From positions 163,254 to 227,253 of the forward strand of contig NZ_AORV01000031.1 in the NCBI RefSeq assembly GCF_000350485.1: DNA of 64,000 nucleotides, in the 5' to 3' direction. Position 1 is the first letter of the stretch, and each line of letters starts with the position of its first letter. The translations under genes and the position numbers were made by a program. The DNA is from Ruminiclostridium cellobioparum subsp. termitidis CT1112. Lineage in GTDB: Bacteria > Bacillota > Clostridia > Acetivibrionales > DSM-1351. Below, piece by piece: positions 53,737-63,718 of this stretch. Under the pieces are notes generated by a model. That model did no database searches. It had not been told where the DNA came from and saw nothing but the letters and a program-made list of their open reading frames with translations.

Positions 53737-54570
53737 CTAGCCTTTAACTGCACCGCTGACAACACCTTTGATGATGTATTTCTGCATGAATATGAAGAAC
53801 AATATGGACGGAAAAACAGCCAGGACCATCGCCGTCATGGTATAATGCCACTGAGTGTTATACTGTCCCACAAAGGTGTAGGCTGCAAGCGTCAGTGTCT
53901 TGGTTTTGACTGATCCGTTGACCATGAGCAGGGGCAAAAGAAAGTCGTTCCAAATCCACATTACATCAAGGGCAATAACTGTTGCTGTTATTGATCTCAA
54001 TAACGGGAATATGATTTTAAAAAATGTACCGACTGTAGAGGCTCCGTCAATAAGCGCACTTTCGTCAATCTCCCGTGGAATTGTGCCCACAAAACCGGAA
54101 TAGATAAAGACAGCCATGGGAATTCCAAATCCCCAGTACTGAATTCCCAGACCCGGTATGCTCTCCGACAGACCAAGTGTCTTTGAGACCTTTAAAAGTG
54201 TAATCATAATGGTCTGAAACGGTATAAGCATGGGGACAATGCAGAACAGATATGCGAACTTTGTAAATCCGTTTTTATGCCTTGAAAGCATGTAACCCGC
54301 CATTGATGAAAAAAGTACTATGCCTCCTATGCCCAGTGCTGTGATTAAAAAATTGTTCAAAAACAGCCTGGGGTAGTTTATATATTTTATAACATATAAA
54401 TAGTTCTGGTACTCGATTTTCCCCGGCAATGCTATCACATCCATGACAACTTCCCTGAAAGGCTTTATTGAATTTATAACCATCAAAATGACGGGATACA
54501 TAAACAGCAGGCCAAAGGCTGACAGCAATATTTCGGGAACGATCCGTCCCGGCAGTGTATTTTTCTTCAT
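53737..54570 (-). CDS. Sugar ABC transporter permease, MalG type (system 2)
   Basis: This 277-aa CUT1 permease has six membrane helices and the EAA-type loop DESALIDGASTVGTFFKI. The start codon overlaps the stop of the preceding permease by one base (TAATG), so translation is coupled. It is followed 48 bp later by the binding-protein gene. Confidence 0.9.
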   Translation of the reverse strand: MKKNTLPGRIVPEILLSAFGLLFMYPVILMVINSIKPFREVVMDVIALPGKIEYQNYLYVIKYINYPRLFLNNFLITALGIGGIVLFSSMAGYMLSRHKNGFTKFAYLFCIVPMLIPFQTIMITLLKVSKTLGLSESIPGLGIQYWGFGIPMAVFIYSGFVGTIPREIDESALIDGASTVGTFFKIIFPLLRSITATVIALDVMWIWNDFLLPLLMVNGSVKTKTLTLAAYTFVGQYNTQWHYTMTAMVLAVFPSILFFIFMQKYIIKGVVSGAVKG

Positions 54571-55457
54571 TACAGCTCAACCTCCCTGCTTCTGAAGCCC
54601 TTCATGATGATAACCGTAATCCCCGCAACTATAATGAACAATACCAGAGATTTCGCCGCACCGTACCCGTAATTGTTGTTCTGGAAAGCTTCACGGTATA
54701 TGTCATAGGTTACGCTGTAGGTCGATCCGCCCGGACCGCCTGCAGTTAAAGCAAGTATTATATCGAAAACCTTGATTGAATTTGTAAGGGACAAAAAAAG
54801 ACATGTAGTAATTGACGGCCCCAGAAGCGGCAGAGTAATACTGAAGAATTTCCTTGGAGCGCTGGCACCGTCCACAACTGCCGCCTCAAGGACATCTTCG
54901 GGCAATGCCTGCAGTCCGGCAATATAAATAACCATATAAAAACCCAAAGACTGCCATACTGCCACCATGACTACCGATACAAATGCCAGTCCGGGATCCC
55001 CCAGCCAGCTCATATCAAATATTCCCCAGCCTGTGATTGCCGACAGTGAATTAAAGCCCTGGGAAAATATAAATCTCCATATAAACCCTACAATTATCAT
55101 GCTCATGATGTATGGTACAAAAAATACCGCTCTGAGGATGTTTGCGGTTAAAAGCTTCTTGACCAGCAGTACGGCGAGGGCCAGGGCAATCACATTGCTG
55201 GATATGATATAGAAAAAAGCATATTTTGAGGTAAAAATTATTGAGCTGACAAAACCGGAATCCCCGGTAAATAACCTGATAAAATTCCTCAACCCTATGA
55301 AAACGGGTTCCTTGGCTATACCGTTCCACTGTGTCAGTGAGTAGAACATGCTCAGGATAAAGGGAGTATAAAATATAACTCCCACGAGTATAAGGCAGGG
55401 CAATATAAACAGAACAATTTCCAATTTGTTTGTTTTCCTTTGTCCGATTGATTTCAT
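54570..55457 (-). CDS. Sugar ABC transporter permease, MalF type (system 2)
   Basis: This 295-aa CUT1 permease has an N-terminal helix (VLFILPCLILVGVIFYT) and the EAA loop EAAVVDGASAPRKFFSI. The start at 55457 is chosen because GGAGG lies 5 nt upstream, in codons of the longer frame. It is the first gene of the second sugar operon, 199 bp downstream of the YesN-type regulator gene on the same strand. Confidence 0.9.
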   Translation of the reverse strand: MKSIGQRKTNKLEIVLFILPCLILVGVIFYTPFILSMFYSLTQWNGIAKEPVFIGLRNFIRLFTGDSGFVSSIIFTSKYAFFYIISSNVIALALAVLLVKKLLTANILRAVFFVPYIMSMIIVGFIWRFIFSQGFNSLSAITGWGIFDMSWLGDPGLAFVSVVMVAVWQSLGFYMVIYIAGLQALPEDVLEAAVVDGASAPRKFFSITLPLLGPSITTCLFLSLTNSIKVFDIILALTAGGPGGSTYSVTYDIYREAFQNNNYGYGAAKSLVLFIIVAGITVIIMKGFRSREVEL

Positions 55458-55655
55458 ACCGGCCTCCATAACGCAAGCAAAAAGTAATATAAAACTGTTT
55501 TAATTATATATACAAACATCAATGTAAAGAATGGACTAATCAGTTTAGTTTTTATGGAAAAATGTGAACAAAAAACCAGCGTTAACATAAGCGGCAATTG
55601 TGTAATATGTACAATTTTATGCTTGTATCAATGCTGGACAGGACTATGTGGGCTA

Positions 55656-57245
55656 TCAGTTTCTGCTCCGGTATTCCTTGGGTGAAACACCGTAAAAGGT
55701 TTTAAAGGCCCGGCTGAAATAATTGTTATCGGCATATCCTACCCGTTGAGCTACCTCCTGTACTTTGATATTTAAATCCTCAAGATATTTTGCCGCAATT
55801 GTCATCCTGAGCTTCAATACATATTCATAAATGCCCAGGCCAAACTGTTCCTTGAATTGCTTTGACAGATACTCTCTTGTCATGTGATATCTGGAGGAAA
55901 AGGTAGTCAGACTTATTTCCTCGGAGTAATTGTTGTCTATATATTCCTTTATTTCAATAATAATATTATGTATCGAACAGGTCTGCGGGTTTGAAGTACT
56001 TTCGACCAAAGCCTTGAATACACTATGGATAAAACCTCCGAAGTCCTCTGTCTTAAAACACCCGGAGAATATATTTCTGTCACCTGCCTGCGGTATTATC
56101 CGCTTTACTTCCATCACGCCTTTTTCTACCGCAATCTCACGGAAAACAGTCATAAATTCAAGAGTAATTCTTATCAAATCCTCCCTGCTCACATAGCCGT
56201 GCTTTTTTATACTGCTGAAATACTGCTCCACAATATCCCGGGCAGATTTCAGATTTTTCTGGTCGAAAGCACGGGTAAAAAGTTCTTTTTTTCCCAGTAC
56301 CGAAAGCCATTTAGGCATATCATTGGTGTGTGCGGCAGTAAAAACACTCCTGCTGTTATCCAGCAGGTTAATATTATTCAGAAGCTCCATGGCTGCCCTA
56401 TAAGATTCAAAAACAGCTTCTATTTTTGGATGGAAGCTTCCGACAGAAGCTATTGTATATACACCATAGTCAGTTCTCAGAGCTTCCACCAGCTTTTCCA
56501 CCTGTTGGGCCGCATCTGCTCTGAGCTTATCCTCTGAAGGCACCCTGTCCCCGGCTGCAGCCGGAACCTTCACTGCCAGCAGAAGCTGCCTGTCATTTTC
56601 AGCTGTGGGCAAACAGCTGCTCCTGTCATCCCAGCATTTTAAAACCAGCCGGGATATTTCAGAGGCCTTATGAGAAAAATCGAACTTCTTTTCCTTCTCC
56701 TCCCGGAATTGGTTCACCAGATAGATCGCTGCAATACCGTAGTATATACTACCGCAGCGGGAGGATTCAGGATCGGCTGAAAGCATCCTTGCTATATGAG
56801 CCACAGGATTGTACTGCAGCGAAAGGCGTTCGCTGTCCAGACCCTGTACAACCTGTCTCAGGACATTATCCAGTTCCTCTTCAATTACAGGCTTGAGCAA
56901 ATAGTCTGCCACGTTATACTTTATAGCCGTTCTGGCATATTCAAAATCACTGTAGCCGCTGATTATGACATATTTGGAATTGGGAAATTCCGCCGAGGCA
57001 GCTTTAATAAACTCCAGACCTCCCATCACCGGCATTCTCATATCCACCAGTACGATATCCGGTTTATGGCTCTTCATGATTTCCAGGCCGGTTTTGCCCT
57101 CTGCTGCCTCAAGCGGGAAGTCTATGCCCAGCTCGGCCCATTTGCCGAGGGCAGAAACAGCCTGTCTTGCAGGACGTTCATCGTCAATTATCAGAGCCTT
57201 GTACAAGTGTGTGCTGCTTTTTGTTTCATCCAAACTGGGGTTCAT
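55656..57245 (-). CDS. AraC-family response regulator, YesN type (system 2)
   Basis: This 529-aa regulator has a receiver domain (KALIIDDERPARQAV; phospho-acceptor Asp about 68 in IVLVDMRMP). A long middle region and a C-terminal AraC double helix-turn-helix follow (MTREYLSKQFKEQFG, then VGYADNNYFSRAFK). The ATG after GAGGAACCGG overlaps the kinase gene by 20 bp. It probably activates the sugar ABC operon immediately downstream. Confidence 0.92.
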   Translation of the reverse strand: MNPSLDETKSSTHLYKALIIDDERPARQAVSALGKWAELGIDFPLEAAEGKTGLEIMKSHKPDIVLVDMRMPVMGGLEFIKAASAEFPNSKYVIISGYSDFEYARTAIKYNVADYLLKPVIEEELDNVLRQVVQGLDSERLSLQYNPVAHIARMLSADPESSRCGSIYYGIAAIYLVNQFREEKEKKFDFSHKASEISRLVLKCWDDRSSCLPTAENDRQLLLAVKVPAAAGDRVPSEDKLRADAAQQVEKLVEALRTDYGVYTIASVGSFHPKIEAVFESYRAAMELLNNINLLDNSRSVFTAAHTNDMPKWLSVLGKKELFTRAFDQKNLKSARDIVEQYFSSIKKHGYVSREDLIRITLEFMTVFREIAVEKGVMEVKRIIPQAGDRNIFSGCFKTEDFGGFIHSVFKALVESTSNPQTCSIHNIIIEIKEYIDNNYSEEISLTTFSSRYHMTREYLSKQFKEQFGLGIYEYVLKLRMTIAAKYLEDLNIKVQEVAQRVGYADNNYFSRAFKTFYGVSPKEYRSRN

Positions 57246-59049
57246 CCGGTTCCTCCTCTTCCTGCTTCAAAGGTAAATACATTGTTGCCGTAGTACCTGC
57301 ATCCTGTATACTGTCTATGGTAAGACAGGCTTTTTCTCCATACAACAGCTTGATTCTTCCGTTTAAATTGCGGAGGCCGATGTTCCCGTTATCCTCAAAA
57401 GCCATTTGCCTGTTTGCAAACCAGCCTCTTATTTCCTCAAGTCTTTCAGGTGTGATTCCCTGCCCGTTATCCCATACTGCTGCAACAAGAAAATTTTCTG
57501 AAATATGTACATTTATTTTTATTACCACCTGATTGATTGTGTTTTCCAAACCGTGTTCAGCGGAATTTTCCACAAGAGTATAAATGGATATCTTGGGAAT
57601 GGTTATATTATAAGCCTCTTCCGAAATATTGATGTCAACCTTCAAGCGGTCTTCAAATCTCGCTTCCTGAAGCAGCAGATAGTTCTTTATATGCTTCATT
57701 TCCATCCCGACAGTTACCATTCCCTCCTGTTTGAAGGCATACCGCATATTAAAGGCAAGAGCCTCTGTCATTCTGCATATGTCCTTCTGTTCGCCGGCTA
57801 TGGCCCTGGCTGATATTGCCTGAAGTGAATTATACAGGAAATGAGGATTTATTTGACTTTCCAGCGCCTTTAACTGAGCATTTTTTTCTTTTATTTCAGC
57901 CAAATAATTTTCTTCAATCAGCTCATTTATTTCACCGATCATAGAGTTATATTTGTCGGCAAGCGCCACCACTTCATAGCTTCCCTTAATTTCAACCCTT
58001 GTTTTAAAGTCTCCCCTTCCCGCCCGGGTCATCTGCTTCATAAGTTTTTTAAGTGATGCGGTCAAGGGTTTTGTGATAAAGAAAATGAACATGACCGAAA
58101 TAAAGGATGCTATACAAATCACCAGTATGAACAGGTTTCTGGTTTGCCCGAGTTTTTTGTCCATGGTCTCCAGGGATATCAGCTTGACCATTTTCCAATT
58201 ATCCTTTTTACTTTCTACCAAGAGCCGGTTGCCCAAAACAGTTCGGTTGTCATTTTTTTCTCCGGTGTTTCCGTTATAATCCGATATTATTTCAAGGACC
58301 TCGGACTTGATCAGATAATCGCTGCTGACAAAGAATATTCTGCCGGTATTGTCATATACACTGAGCATCTCACTGTCTTCTATGGAAAAGTCACTTATGA
58401 TCTTTTTCATTCCGGAAGTGTTGCAGGTAATTGCTATAACCGCCAGCGGTTCCTTATTATAGACATTTATTATAGTCCTGTAAATGGTAAAAAGCTTATC
58501 GTTGGGATACACAGCCCTGCCGTTTAAAAATACTACTTCCGGTTTTATATACAGGTAGCTTTTATTATTGACAGTGGCTTTGAACCAATCGGTTTCAGTC
58601 ACGTTTTCAAGATCCTGGGTTAAAATATTATTGTTCGGAACATCCCTGTCTTCCCATATTGTTCTTCTGGATATGGAATAGGACTTCTTTATGCCGGGTA
58701 CCAGCAGTTCTACACTGTAAATATCATTTCTGGAATAATACATGGTTCTTATAAAAGCATTGATATAGACATCATCCCCATATTCAACCCTGTTGGTGTT
58801 TAAAATATCCATGATCCTGTTATCAAATCTTATACTCAGGGTAAAGTCCTTTATAGTTCCCATATAGTCATCAAAATTCTTATTTACGGTTTCCAGAACC
58901 TTTTCGTTCGAATTTATGATTTCTGTACGGATTATTTTGGCAGTGCTTATGTAAAATAATAGAATTGCGGCTATCACTATCAATATGGTGGTTGTGGAAA
59001 AAACAAGAATGATCTGATTGGAAAATTTTCCGAAAGGATTCTTAAACAC
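57226..59049 (-). CDS. YesM-type sensor histidine kinase (system 2)
   Basis: This 607-aa kinase has membrane helices at about 12-32 and 280-305 flanking an extracellular cache-like sensor, then HAMP. The H-box LESQINPHFLYNSLQ has His about 403, and the HATPase domain has LVENSAEHG, WDNGQGI and IGLRNLNG. It pairs with the overlapping response regulator. The Crp/Fnr gene lies 34 bp upstream on the same strand and could share a transcript. Confidence 0.92.
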   Translation of the reverse strand: MFKNPFGKFSNQIILVFSTTTILIVIAAILLFYISTAKIIRTEIINSNEKVLETVNKNFDDYMGTIKDFTLSIRFDNRIMDILNTNRVEYGDDVYINAFIRTMYYSRNDIYSVELLVPGIKKSYSISRRTIWEDRDVPNNNILTQDLENVTETDWFKATVNNKSYLYIKPEVVFLNGRAVYPNDKLFTIYRTIINVYNKEPLAVIAITCNTSGMKKIISDFSIEDSEMLSVYDNTGRIFFVSSDYLIKSEVLEIISDYNGNTGEKNDNRTVLGNRLLVESKKDNWKMVKLISLETMDKKLGQTRNLFILVICIASFISVMFIFFITKPLTASLKKLMKQMTRAGRGDFKTRVEIKGSYEVVALADKYNSMIGEINELIEENYLAEIKEKNAQLKALESQINPHFLYNSLQAISARAIAGEQKDICRMTEALAFNMRYAFKQEGMVTVGMEMKHIKNYLLLQEARFEDRLKVDINISEEAYNITIPKISIYTLVENSAEHGLENTINQVVIKINVHISENFLVAAVWDNGQGITPERLEEIRGWFANRQMAFEDNGNIGLRNLNGRIKLLYGEKACLTIDSIQDAGTTATMYLPLKQEEEEPDEPQFG

Positions 59050-59083
59050 TGTTTACTCTCCTTTTGTAGAATTTGGCTTAATT

Positions 59084-59788
59084 TCAAAGAGACAGTCGTT
59101 CCATATCCAGAATAATCACTTTCTTATTACCTACCATCTCAATGATGCCTTCCTCCTGCAGCAGGCTCATTTTCCGGCTTACCGTCTCACGGGTGAGACC
59201 GATATAGTTTGCTATACCCTCACGGCTCATGGGCAGCTCAACCAGTATTCCCCTTGGATGCTGACTGCCATATTTCTCACTGAACTCCACAAGCACGGAA
59301 TTTACCCGGAGCTCTACATTCTTTGTGCCCATACTTTCAATTGTATTTTCAAGCCTGGCCAGGCGGCTGCAAAGCTCTTCCATGACCTTGAAGCTCAGCT
59401 CGGGATACTCTCTCATCAGCTCCTGAAAGGCTTTTTTGTTAATGGTGCAAATACCTGTATCTTCAAGAGCTTCGGCATTATAAGTCGCTTCGTGGTCCAG
59501 CAGCAGATTTTTTTCTCCGAAGAAATCCCCTTCCGAAAAAATGTATAGTATGTGCTCTCTGCCTTCAATTGTATTTCTGTATGCTTTGACACGTCCGGAG
59601 TTTATAATGATCAGGCTCTCGGGACACGCCCCCTCAAGTATTATGAGTTCACCTTTTTTATACTGTCTTCGTATTATCAAACCGGATACCCTGCTTAGCT
59701 CGTCCTCATTAAAGGCTGAGAATATAGGCACCCTTTTGGAACACATTTTGTTATGGCAATTTTCACAGGAACAACCGGTAAAACCCAT
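59084..59788 (-). CDS. Crp/Fnr-family transcriptional regulator
   Basis: This 234-aa regulator has an N-terminal Cys cluster (CSCENCHNKMC, residues 6-15), which may ligate an iron-sulfur cluster or metal. A cyclic-nucleotide-binding fold follows (IFSAFNEDELSRVSG, GDFFGEKNLL), then a dimer helix and a winged helix-turn-helix. The recognition helix LTRETVSRKMSLL carries the Arg-Glu-x-x-x-Arg set used by CRP to read TGTGA half sites. Perfect or near TGTGA-N6-TCACA sites occur at 48.65 and 52.26 kb, so it may control the hemerythrin and fprA genes. Confidence 0.88.
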   Translation of the reverse strand: MGFTGCSCENCHNKMCSKRVPIFSAFNEDELSRVSGLIIRRQYKKGELIILEGACPESLIIINSGRVKAYRNTIEGREHILYIFSEGDFFGEKNLLLDHEATYNAEALEDTGICTINKKAFQELMREYPELSFKVMEELCSRLARLENTIESMGTKNVELRVNSVLVEFSEKYGSQHPRGILVELPMSREGIANYIGLTRETVSRKMSLLQEEGIIEMVGNKKVIILDMERLSL

Positions 59789-59922
59789 GCGACCCCTCCT
59801 TTATACACCTTTTTGAAATACCAGGAACAGAATTGATCAGAGTTGATATAGCCCAATTATACCACCAATAAAATTACTTAACACAAAAAATATATTAACT
59901 TTCATATGCAAAAAATAAAATA

Positions 59923-59957
59923 AACTGTTATCAGGAGCCGGACTCCGTACAACAGTT
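59923..59957 (-). terminator. Terminator of the 97-aa gene
   Basis: AACTGTT (59923-59929) and AACAGTT (59951-59957) pair, with an inner GGAG/CTCC stem. The minus strand continues TTATTTTATTTTTTGC, about 60 nt past the stop at 60017. Confidence 0.6.
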
Positions 59958-60016
59958 CATTTTTAATAAATTTTATCAAGCTTATTTATTTGACTTATAT
60001 TTTCTAGCTTATATTT

Positions 60017-60310
60017 TTACAGACAGACCTTTTGCTTTGTATCTCCTTCTATTTTCCCGATGCCATAACCATAACAGAAGGATTGGTACATGCTTGTGAT
60101 TATAAGGGAACTGAGACAATTTCTTTCCTCTTCGCTTAAGCCCAAATCCATAGTCCTCATGAAGTTTTTGGTTTTGTCCCTGGCTATTAGCTTTATTGCC
60201 TCCCTTGTACCTGCCAGATCATTTTCAAGCTTTTCTTTTCCCTGATGAAGATATTCTTTTATTACAGCTTCAAATTTTTCCGATGGTGTGGTATTTTGCA
60301 CTTCTCCCAT
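60017..60310 (-). CDS. Hypothetical protein, 97 aa
   Basis: I do not recognise this protein. It is mainly helical, charged in the first half (EKFEAVIKEYLHQGKEKLEND) and more hydrophobic near the end (SSLIITSMYQSFCYGYGIGKI). There is no signal peptide. A CAGGAGG ribosome site precedes the ATG and a terminator follows, which supports it being a real single gene. Confidence 0.65.
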   Translation of the reverse strand: MGEVQNTTPSEKFEAVIKEYLHQGKEKLENDLAGTREAIKLIARDKTKNFMRTMDLGLSEEERNCLSSLIITSMYQSFCYGYGIGKIEGDTKQKVCL

Positions 60311-60447
60311 TTTAGCCTCCTGGTAATATTTTCACCGGCATTCCCATAAGAATCATTGGTCTTATCTTCCTCGCCCGATGTACTATTACTAAGTGTTACC
60401 ACATTTGTATTTCCTATACATCACCATCTGTACATATACTAAACTGT

Positions 60448-60660
60448 TTATGAATTCTCAGGTTCCTGGGAATCATTTGATTTAATGATCTTTTTGACTC
60501 CCTTTTCAAACTTTGTTCTGGCAAGCATCACCTGATGTGAACAGCCCGTACATTTTATCCTGAAATCGGCACCTGTTCTGATCACTTCCCACTGCTTGCT
60601 TCCGCAGGGATGCGGCTTTTTCATCTCAACAATATCTCCAACTGCAAATTTATCCGCCAT
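60448..60660 (-). CDS. DUF951 protein
   Basis: This 70-aa protein starts ADKFAVGDIVEMKKPHPCGS and has WEVIRTGADFRIKCTGCSH, the DUF951 family found across Firmicutes. It looks like a small SH3-like barrel with a metal or nucleic-acid binding Cys pair. The start at 60660 follows TGGAGG; the longer frame lacks a ribosome site. It is 21 bp after the MscS gene, its common neighbour. Confidence 0.88.
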   Translation of the reverse strand: MADKFAVGDIVEMKKPHPCGSKQWEVIRTGADFRIKCTGCSHQVMLARTKFEKGVKKIIKSNDSQEPENS

Positions 60661-60681
60661 ATTAACCTCCATGAGCCATAT

Positions 60682-61533
60682 TTAATCCTCTTTTGTAACC
60701 ACAGTCCTGTCATAAAACTCCAGACCTGTTTTTTCAAAAGCCTCTTTGATTTTCCATCTGATCCTCCGCTCCACCGCCCATTGTTCATTGGGGTATGTGC
60801 GGGCTATGATCCTCAGATTGATGCTCTGCTTTCCCAGCTCGGTTATACCCATAACTGAAGGGGGCTCGGTGAATACCGCAAATTCCGCCTTTACCTCTTC
60901 ACATACGCCGTGTGCTATTTCATACACCTTTTCCATGCTGGAGGAATAGGCAACAGGGATATCAACTATAACCATCTTGTTATCTCTGGTATGGTTGGTG
61001 ACCCTCTTGATTTCACCGTTAGGAATAATATAGGTATCGCCGTCAAAGCTCTTAAGCCTTGTGACACGCAATTCCATATTTTCAACCGTTCCCGTCATGG
61101 TATCCACAGTTATGAGATCCCCCACTGCAAACTGGTCTTCCAGCAATATAAAAAATCCGGATATTGTATCCTTTATAAGGCTTTGGGCTCCGAGACCAAT
61201 GGCTACGCCGCCAACGCCGGCAGCCGCCAGCACCGATTTCAGATTCAGGACATCGGACAAAATCATCAATATGGCCCATATATACACAACATATTTAAAG
61301 ACACTGGCAATCAAAGTAGACATGGTGTCCAGCTTTTTGTCGCTCATTTTGAACTTAAGGTTTTTCTGTTTTTCAAAAAACTTCCGGATTATGATCTTCC
61401 CTGCTTTGGCAATTAAAATGGAAAAAACAATTATCAATATAATTTTTCCAACCTTGAAAACAGGGTCGTGAAACCCTCCGAGAAAATCCTTCAAATAATT
61501 GTCTATCTTTGTCAGTATCGAAAATTCGTTCAT
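60682..61533 (-). CDS. Small-conductance mechanosensitive channel (MscS family)
   Basis: This 283-aa membrane channel releases solutes on osmotic down-shock. Two to three helices (about 28-120) lead into the pore helix GVGGVAIGLGAQSLIKDTISG, shown here only in part of its length, and the beta-domain entry FFILLEDQFAVGDLI. The C-terminal cytoplasmic domain follows. Length equals E. coli MscS (286 aa). It is co-transcribed with the DUF951 gene. Confidence 0.92.
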   Translation of the reverse strand: MNEFSILTKIDNYLKDFLGGFHDPVFKVGKIILIIVFSILIAKAGKIIIRKFFEKQKNLKFKMSDKKLDTMSTLIASVFKYVVYIWAILMILSDVLNLKSVLAAAGVGGVAIGLGAQSLIKDTISGFFILLEDQFAVGDLITVDTMTGTVENMELRVTRLKSFDGDTYIIPNGEIKRVTNHTRDNKMVIVDIPVAYSSSMEKVYEIAHGVCEEVKAEFAVFTEPPSVMGITELGKQSINLRIIARTYPNEQWAVERRIRWKIKEAFEKTGLEFYDRTVVTKED

Positions 61534-61572
61534 ATTGTCTTATCTCGTCCGTCCATTAGTTTTTAATTTATT

Positions 61573-62289
61573 TTAGCACACTGCAACAAGCCTTTCAAAC
61601 AGCTTTAAGTGTTTTTTATCCTTACGCCACATATTTTCGGGATGCCATTGAACCCCCAGAACAAATTTTTTATTTTCATTACTGATGGCCTCTATTATTC
61701 CGTCCTCCGAATAAGCATTTATGGTAAAACCCGGAGCTGTCTCATTTACAGCCTGGTGATGGAAGGAATTTACCCTAAGCATCTCTTTTCCATATATGCT
61801 AAAGAGACAGGTATTTTCCATAATATTCACACTGTGTATCTGAAACCATCTGGGAGCCGGCTGGCTGTGCTGTATAAGCTTGTTCTCAGGATTATTCTCC
61901 GCATAAATGTCCTGAAAAATACTTCCGCCTGCGGCGATATTCAGCACCTGTATTCCCCTGCATATGCCCAGTATGGGTTTATCCACAGCCATAGCCTGTT
62001 TTGCAAGAAAAATCTCCATTTCGTCCCTGACTGGGGATATTTCTCCGGCATAAGGCATATTGTTCTGTCCGAAATACACTGCATCAATATCAGGCCCTCC
62101 TGATAATACTATTCCATCACATATGTCAAGGTATTCCACCCAGACACTTTTTACCTCAGTTACAGGAATTAAGACAGGAACGGCACCGCATTGAATTATT
62201 GCCTCATAATAGTCATCCCTTAAATTACTTGTGCTTTTCTCAAAATCGAAAGCGGCTGTAATTCCGATAACAGGCTTTCCTCTATACAT
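61573..62289 (-). CDS. Class I glutamine amidotransferase-like hydrolase (peptidase C26)
   Basis: This 238-aa enzyme resembles gamma-glutamyl-gamma-aminobutyrate hydrolase (PuuD). The nucleophile Cys is about 110 in ILGICRGIQVLN, the oxyanion segment is VLSGGPDID, and the catalytic His/Glu pair is in GVQWHPEN near the end. It may cleave gamma-glutamyl amides of polyamines or peptides, but no other putrescine pathway gene is nearby. It stands alone. Confidence 0.87.
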   Translation of the reverse strand: MYRGKPVIGITAAFDFEKSTSNLRDDYYEAIIQCGAVPVLIPVTEVKSVWVEYLDICDGIVLSGGPDIDAVYFGQNNMPYAGEISPVRDEMEIFLAKQAMAVDKPILGICRGIQVLNIAAGGSIFQDIYAENNPENKLIQHSQPAPRWFQIHSVNIMENTCLFSIYGKEMLRVNSFHHQAVNETAPGFTINAYSEDGIIEAISNENKKFVLGVQWHPENMWRKDKKHLKLFERLVAVC

Positions 62290-62362
62290 CCAGAAATCAC
62301 CCCTTTAAATAAATTTAACAATGTCTTGTTTTATAGACATCTTTTTCAAAAATATTTAAAAA

Positions 62363-62398
62363 ACGGCTCTCCTATGCGCATGCGCTCTGGAAAACCGT
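62363..62398 (-). terminator. Terminator of the rubredoxin gene
   Basis: On the minus strand ACGGTTTTCC (62398-62389) pairs with GGAGAGCCGT (62372-62363) over 10 bp with G-U pairs, capped by the GCGCATGCGC palindrome. TTTTTAAATATTTTT follows. Confidence 0.8.
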
Positions 62399-62421
62399 CT
62401 TCAGTAACTTGGTGTTCAGTT

Positions 62422-62580
62422 TTATTGCTTTTCAAACATACTCTTATCTACTCCGCACAAAGGACATGCCCAATCATCCGGAATATCTTCAAAAGCAGTG
62501 CCCGGTGCTATTCCGCTGTCAGGATCCCCCTCTTCAGGATCATAAACATAACCACAAACTGTACATACGTATTTATCCAT
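62422..62580 (-). CDS. Rubredoxin
   Basis: This 52-aa protein reads [19 protein letters not shown] at the start and [16 protein letters not shown] at the end. The two CxxCG knuckles (Cys 6, 9, 39 and 42) bind one iron, and [14 protein letters not shown] is the typical middle. Rubredoxin shuttles single electrons in the cytoplasm, including to flavodiiron proteins such as the FprA encoded at 51 kb. It is a single-gene unit with its own terminator. Confidence 0.96.
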   Translation of the reverse strand: MDKYVCTVCGYVYDPEEGDPDSGIAPGTAFEDIPDDWACPLCGVDKSMFEKQ

Positions 62581-62681
62581 CGTTTATCCACTCCTTGTAA
62601 TTAGTATATTACAAAATAATTAACTACGGAATCCCCATTATTCACAAGGCTTCCATAGTTAATAATATATATTCCCAACTT

Positions 62682-62888
62682 TTATCTCGTATAACATCTT
62701 TTTTTAAAATTTCTATCTATCTTATATGCTTTTTGATGTTTTGACGGTTTGTACCTGATAAGACCGCTATTCTCCGCCTCGGTCCCGCCATTGCTTTTAA
62801 AATTTTCATAGATCAGCTGCTCAATTTCATTGTAAACATAGCTTTCCAGTTTTTCCAACCTGGTTATGATATCATCATATCTACTCAT
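62682..62888 (-). CDS. Small hypothetical protein, 68 aa
   Basis: The ATG at 62888 has an AAAGGTG ribosome site. The product starts MSRYDDIITRLEKLESYVY, a coiled-coil-like helix, and ends with a basic tail (KAYKIDRNFKKRCYTR). No domain is recognised. It lies between rubredoxin and a membrane protein. Confidence 0.55.
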   Translation of the reverse strand: MSRYDDIITRLEKLESYVYNEIEQLIYENFKSNGGTEAENSGLIRYKPSKHQKAYKIDRNFKKRCYTR

Positions 62889-62984
62889 ATAATACACCTT
62901 TATTTACTCCATCCCCATGGAATTCGAGTTAATGACTAATATTATTATATGCACCAGGCGGTAAAGGGGCACTTATCTGAAATT

Positions 62985-63500
62985 TTAATTTCTGCGGTTT
63001 CTTACTACTATCAGCAAACCGCCCAGGATCAATATGGCAGGAATGAGATACAATCTTAATATGGTTATCCTTCCCAGAGATATTGCAAAGAATATGAGTG
63101 ACAAGCCTCCAAGAATGAATACAGGTATCAGAAGACCCTTTTCCTTGGTCCCGAATATATACAGTTCAAACAAACCAACTGCCACTGCCAGTATGAAGCC
63201 CGGCCACATGTAAGCCCATGCATTGAATATCATCGATATCTGACAGGTCAGACCCATTACCAGCAAAATTCCTCCCGGAACCAGTAAACCCGCATCAGAA
63301 GTTTTCGCGGTAAAAAAGGAATAATGAAATATCAATCCCGGTATTATTAAAAACATTGGCCAGAAGGTTGAGAACAGGAAACCAACATCAAAAATATCAA
63401 AGTAAATCTCAAAAATTCCAAAGTTGTTCAACAAATAAGCAATACCGATCAGTATTAATATCAACCCGACTATCATGGTGCCATTTCGCCTATTATTCAT
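62985..63500 (-). CDS. Small membrane protein (DUF5668/LiaF-like)
   Basis: This 171-aa protein has five or six hydrophobic helices, starting with MIVGLILILIGIAYLLNNFG and a Trp-Pro turn (FWPMFLIIPGLI). This resembles the DUF5668/LiaF N-terminal membrane domain found in envelope-stress proteins. It lacks the LiaF soluble C-terminal domain. Function unknown. A GAGGAGG site precedes the ATG. Confidence 0.65.
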   Translation of the reverse strand: MNNRRNGTMIVGLILILIGIAYLLNNFGIFEIYFDIFDVGFLFSTFWPMFLIIPGLIFHYSFFTAKTSDAGLLVPGGILLVMGLTCQISMIFNAWAYMWPGFILAVAVGLFELYIFGTKEKGLLIPVFILGGLSLIFFAISLGRITILRLYLIPAILILGGLLIVVRNRRN

Positions 63501-63718
63501 AAAATCCTCCTCTTATTATTAACACTACAGTAATCCAAATACGCTCCGGGATACCCTATCGGCCTTTGCGAAATGTATGACCCGCCGGAGGCTCTATTAT
63601 AATTTAAAGTGCAACTGTTTTATACTATATTATAAGATTAATAAAAAGAAAAGTCTGAAAGTTCACCATAAATTCATAAAACAATTGATCAAATAATACA
63701 ATTAATACATTTTATTTT

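Noticed and set aside
56025..57293. Plus-strand ORFs of 170, 165 and 103 aa
   Set aside because: They lie antisense to the YesN-type regulator, whose domains are unambiguous.
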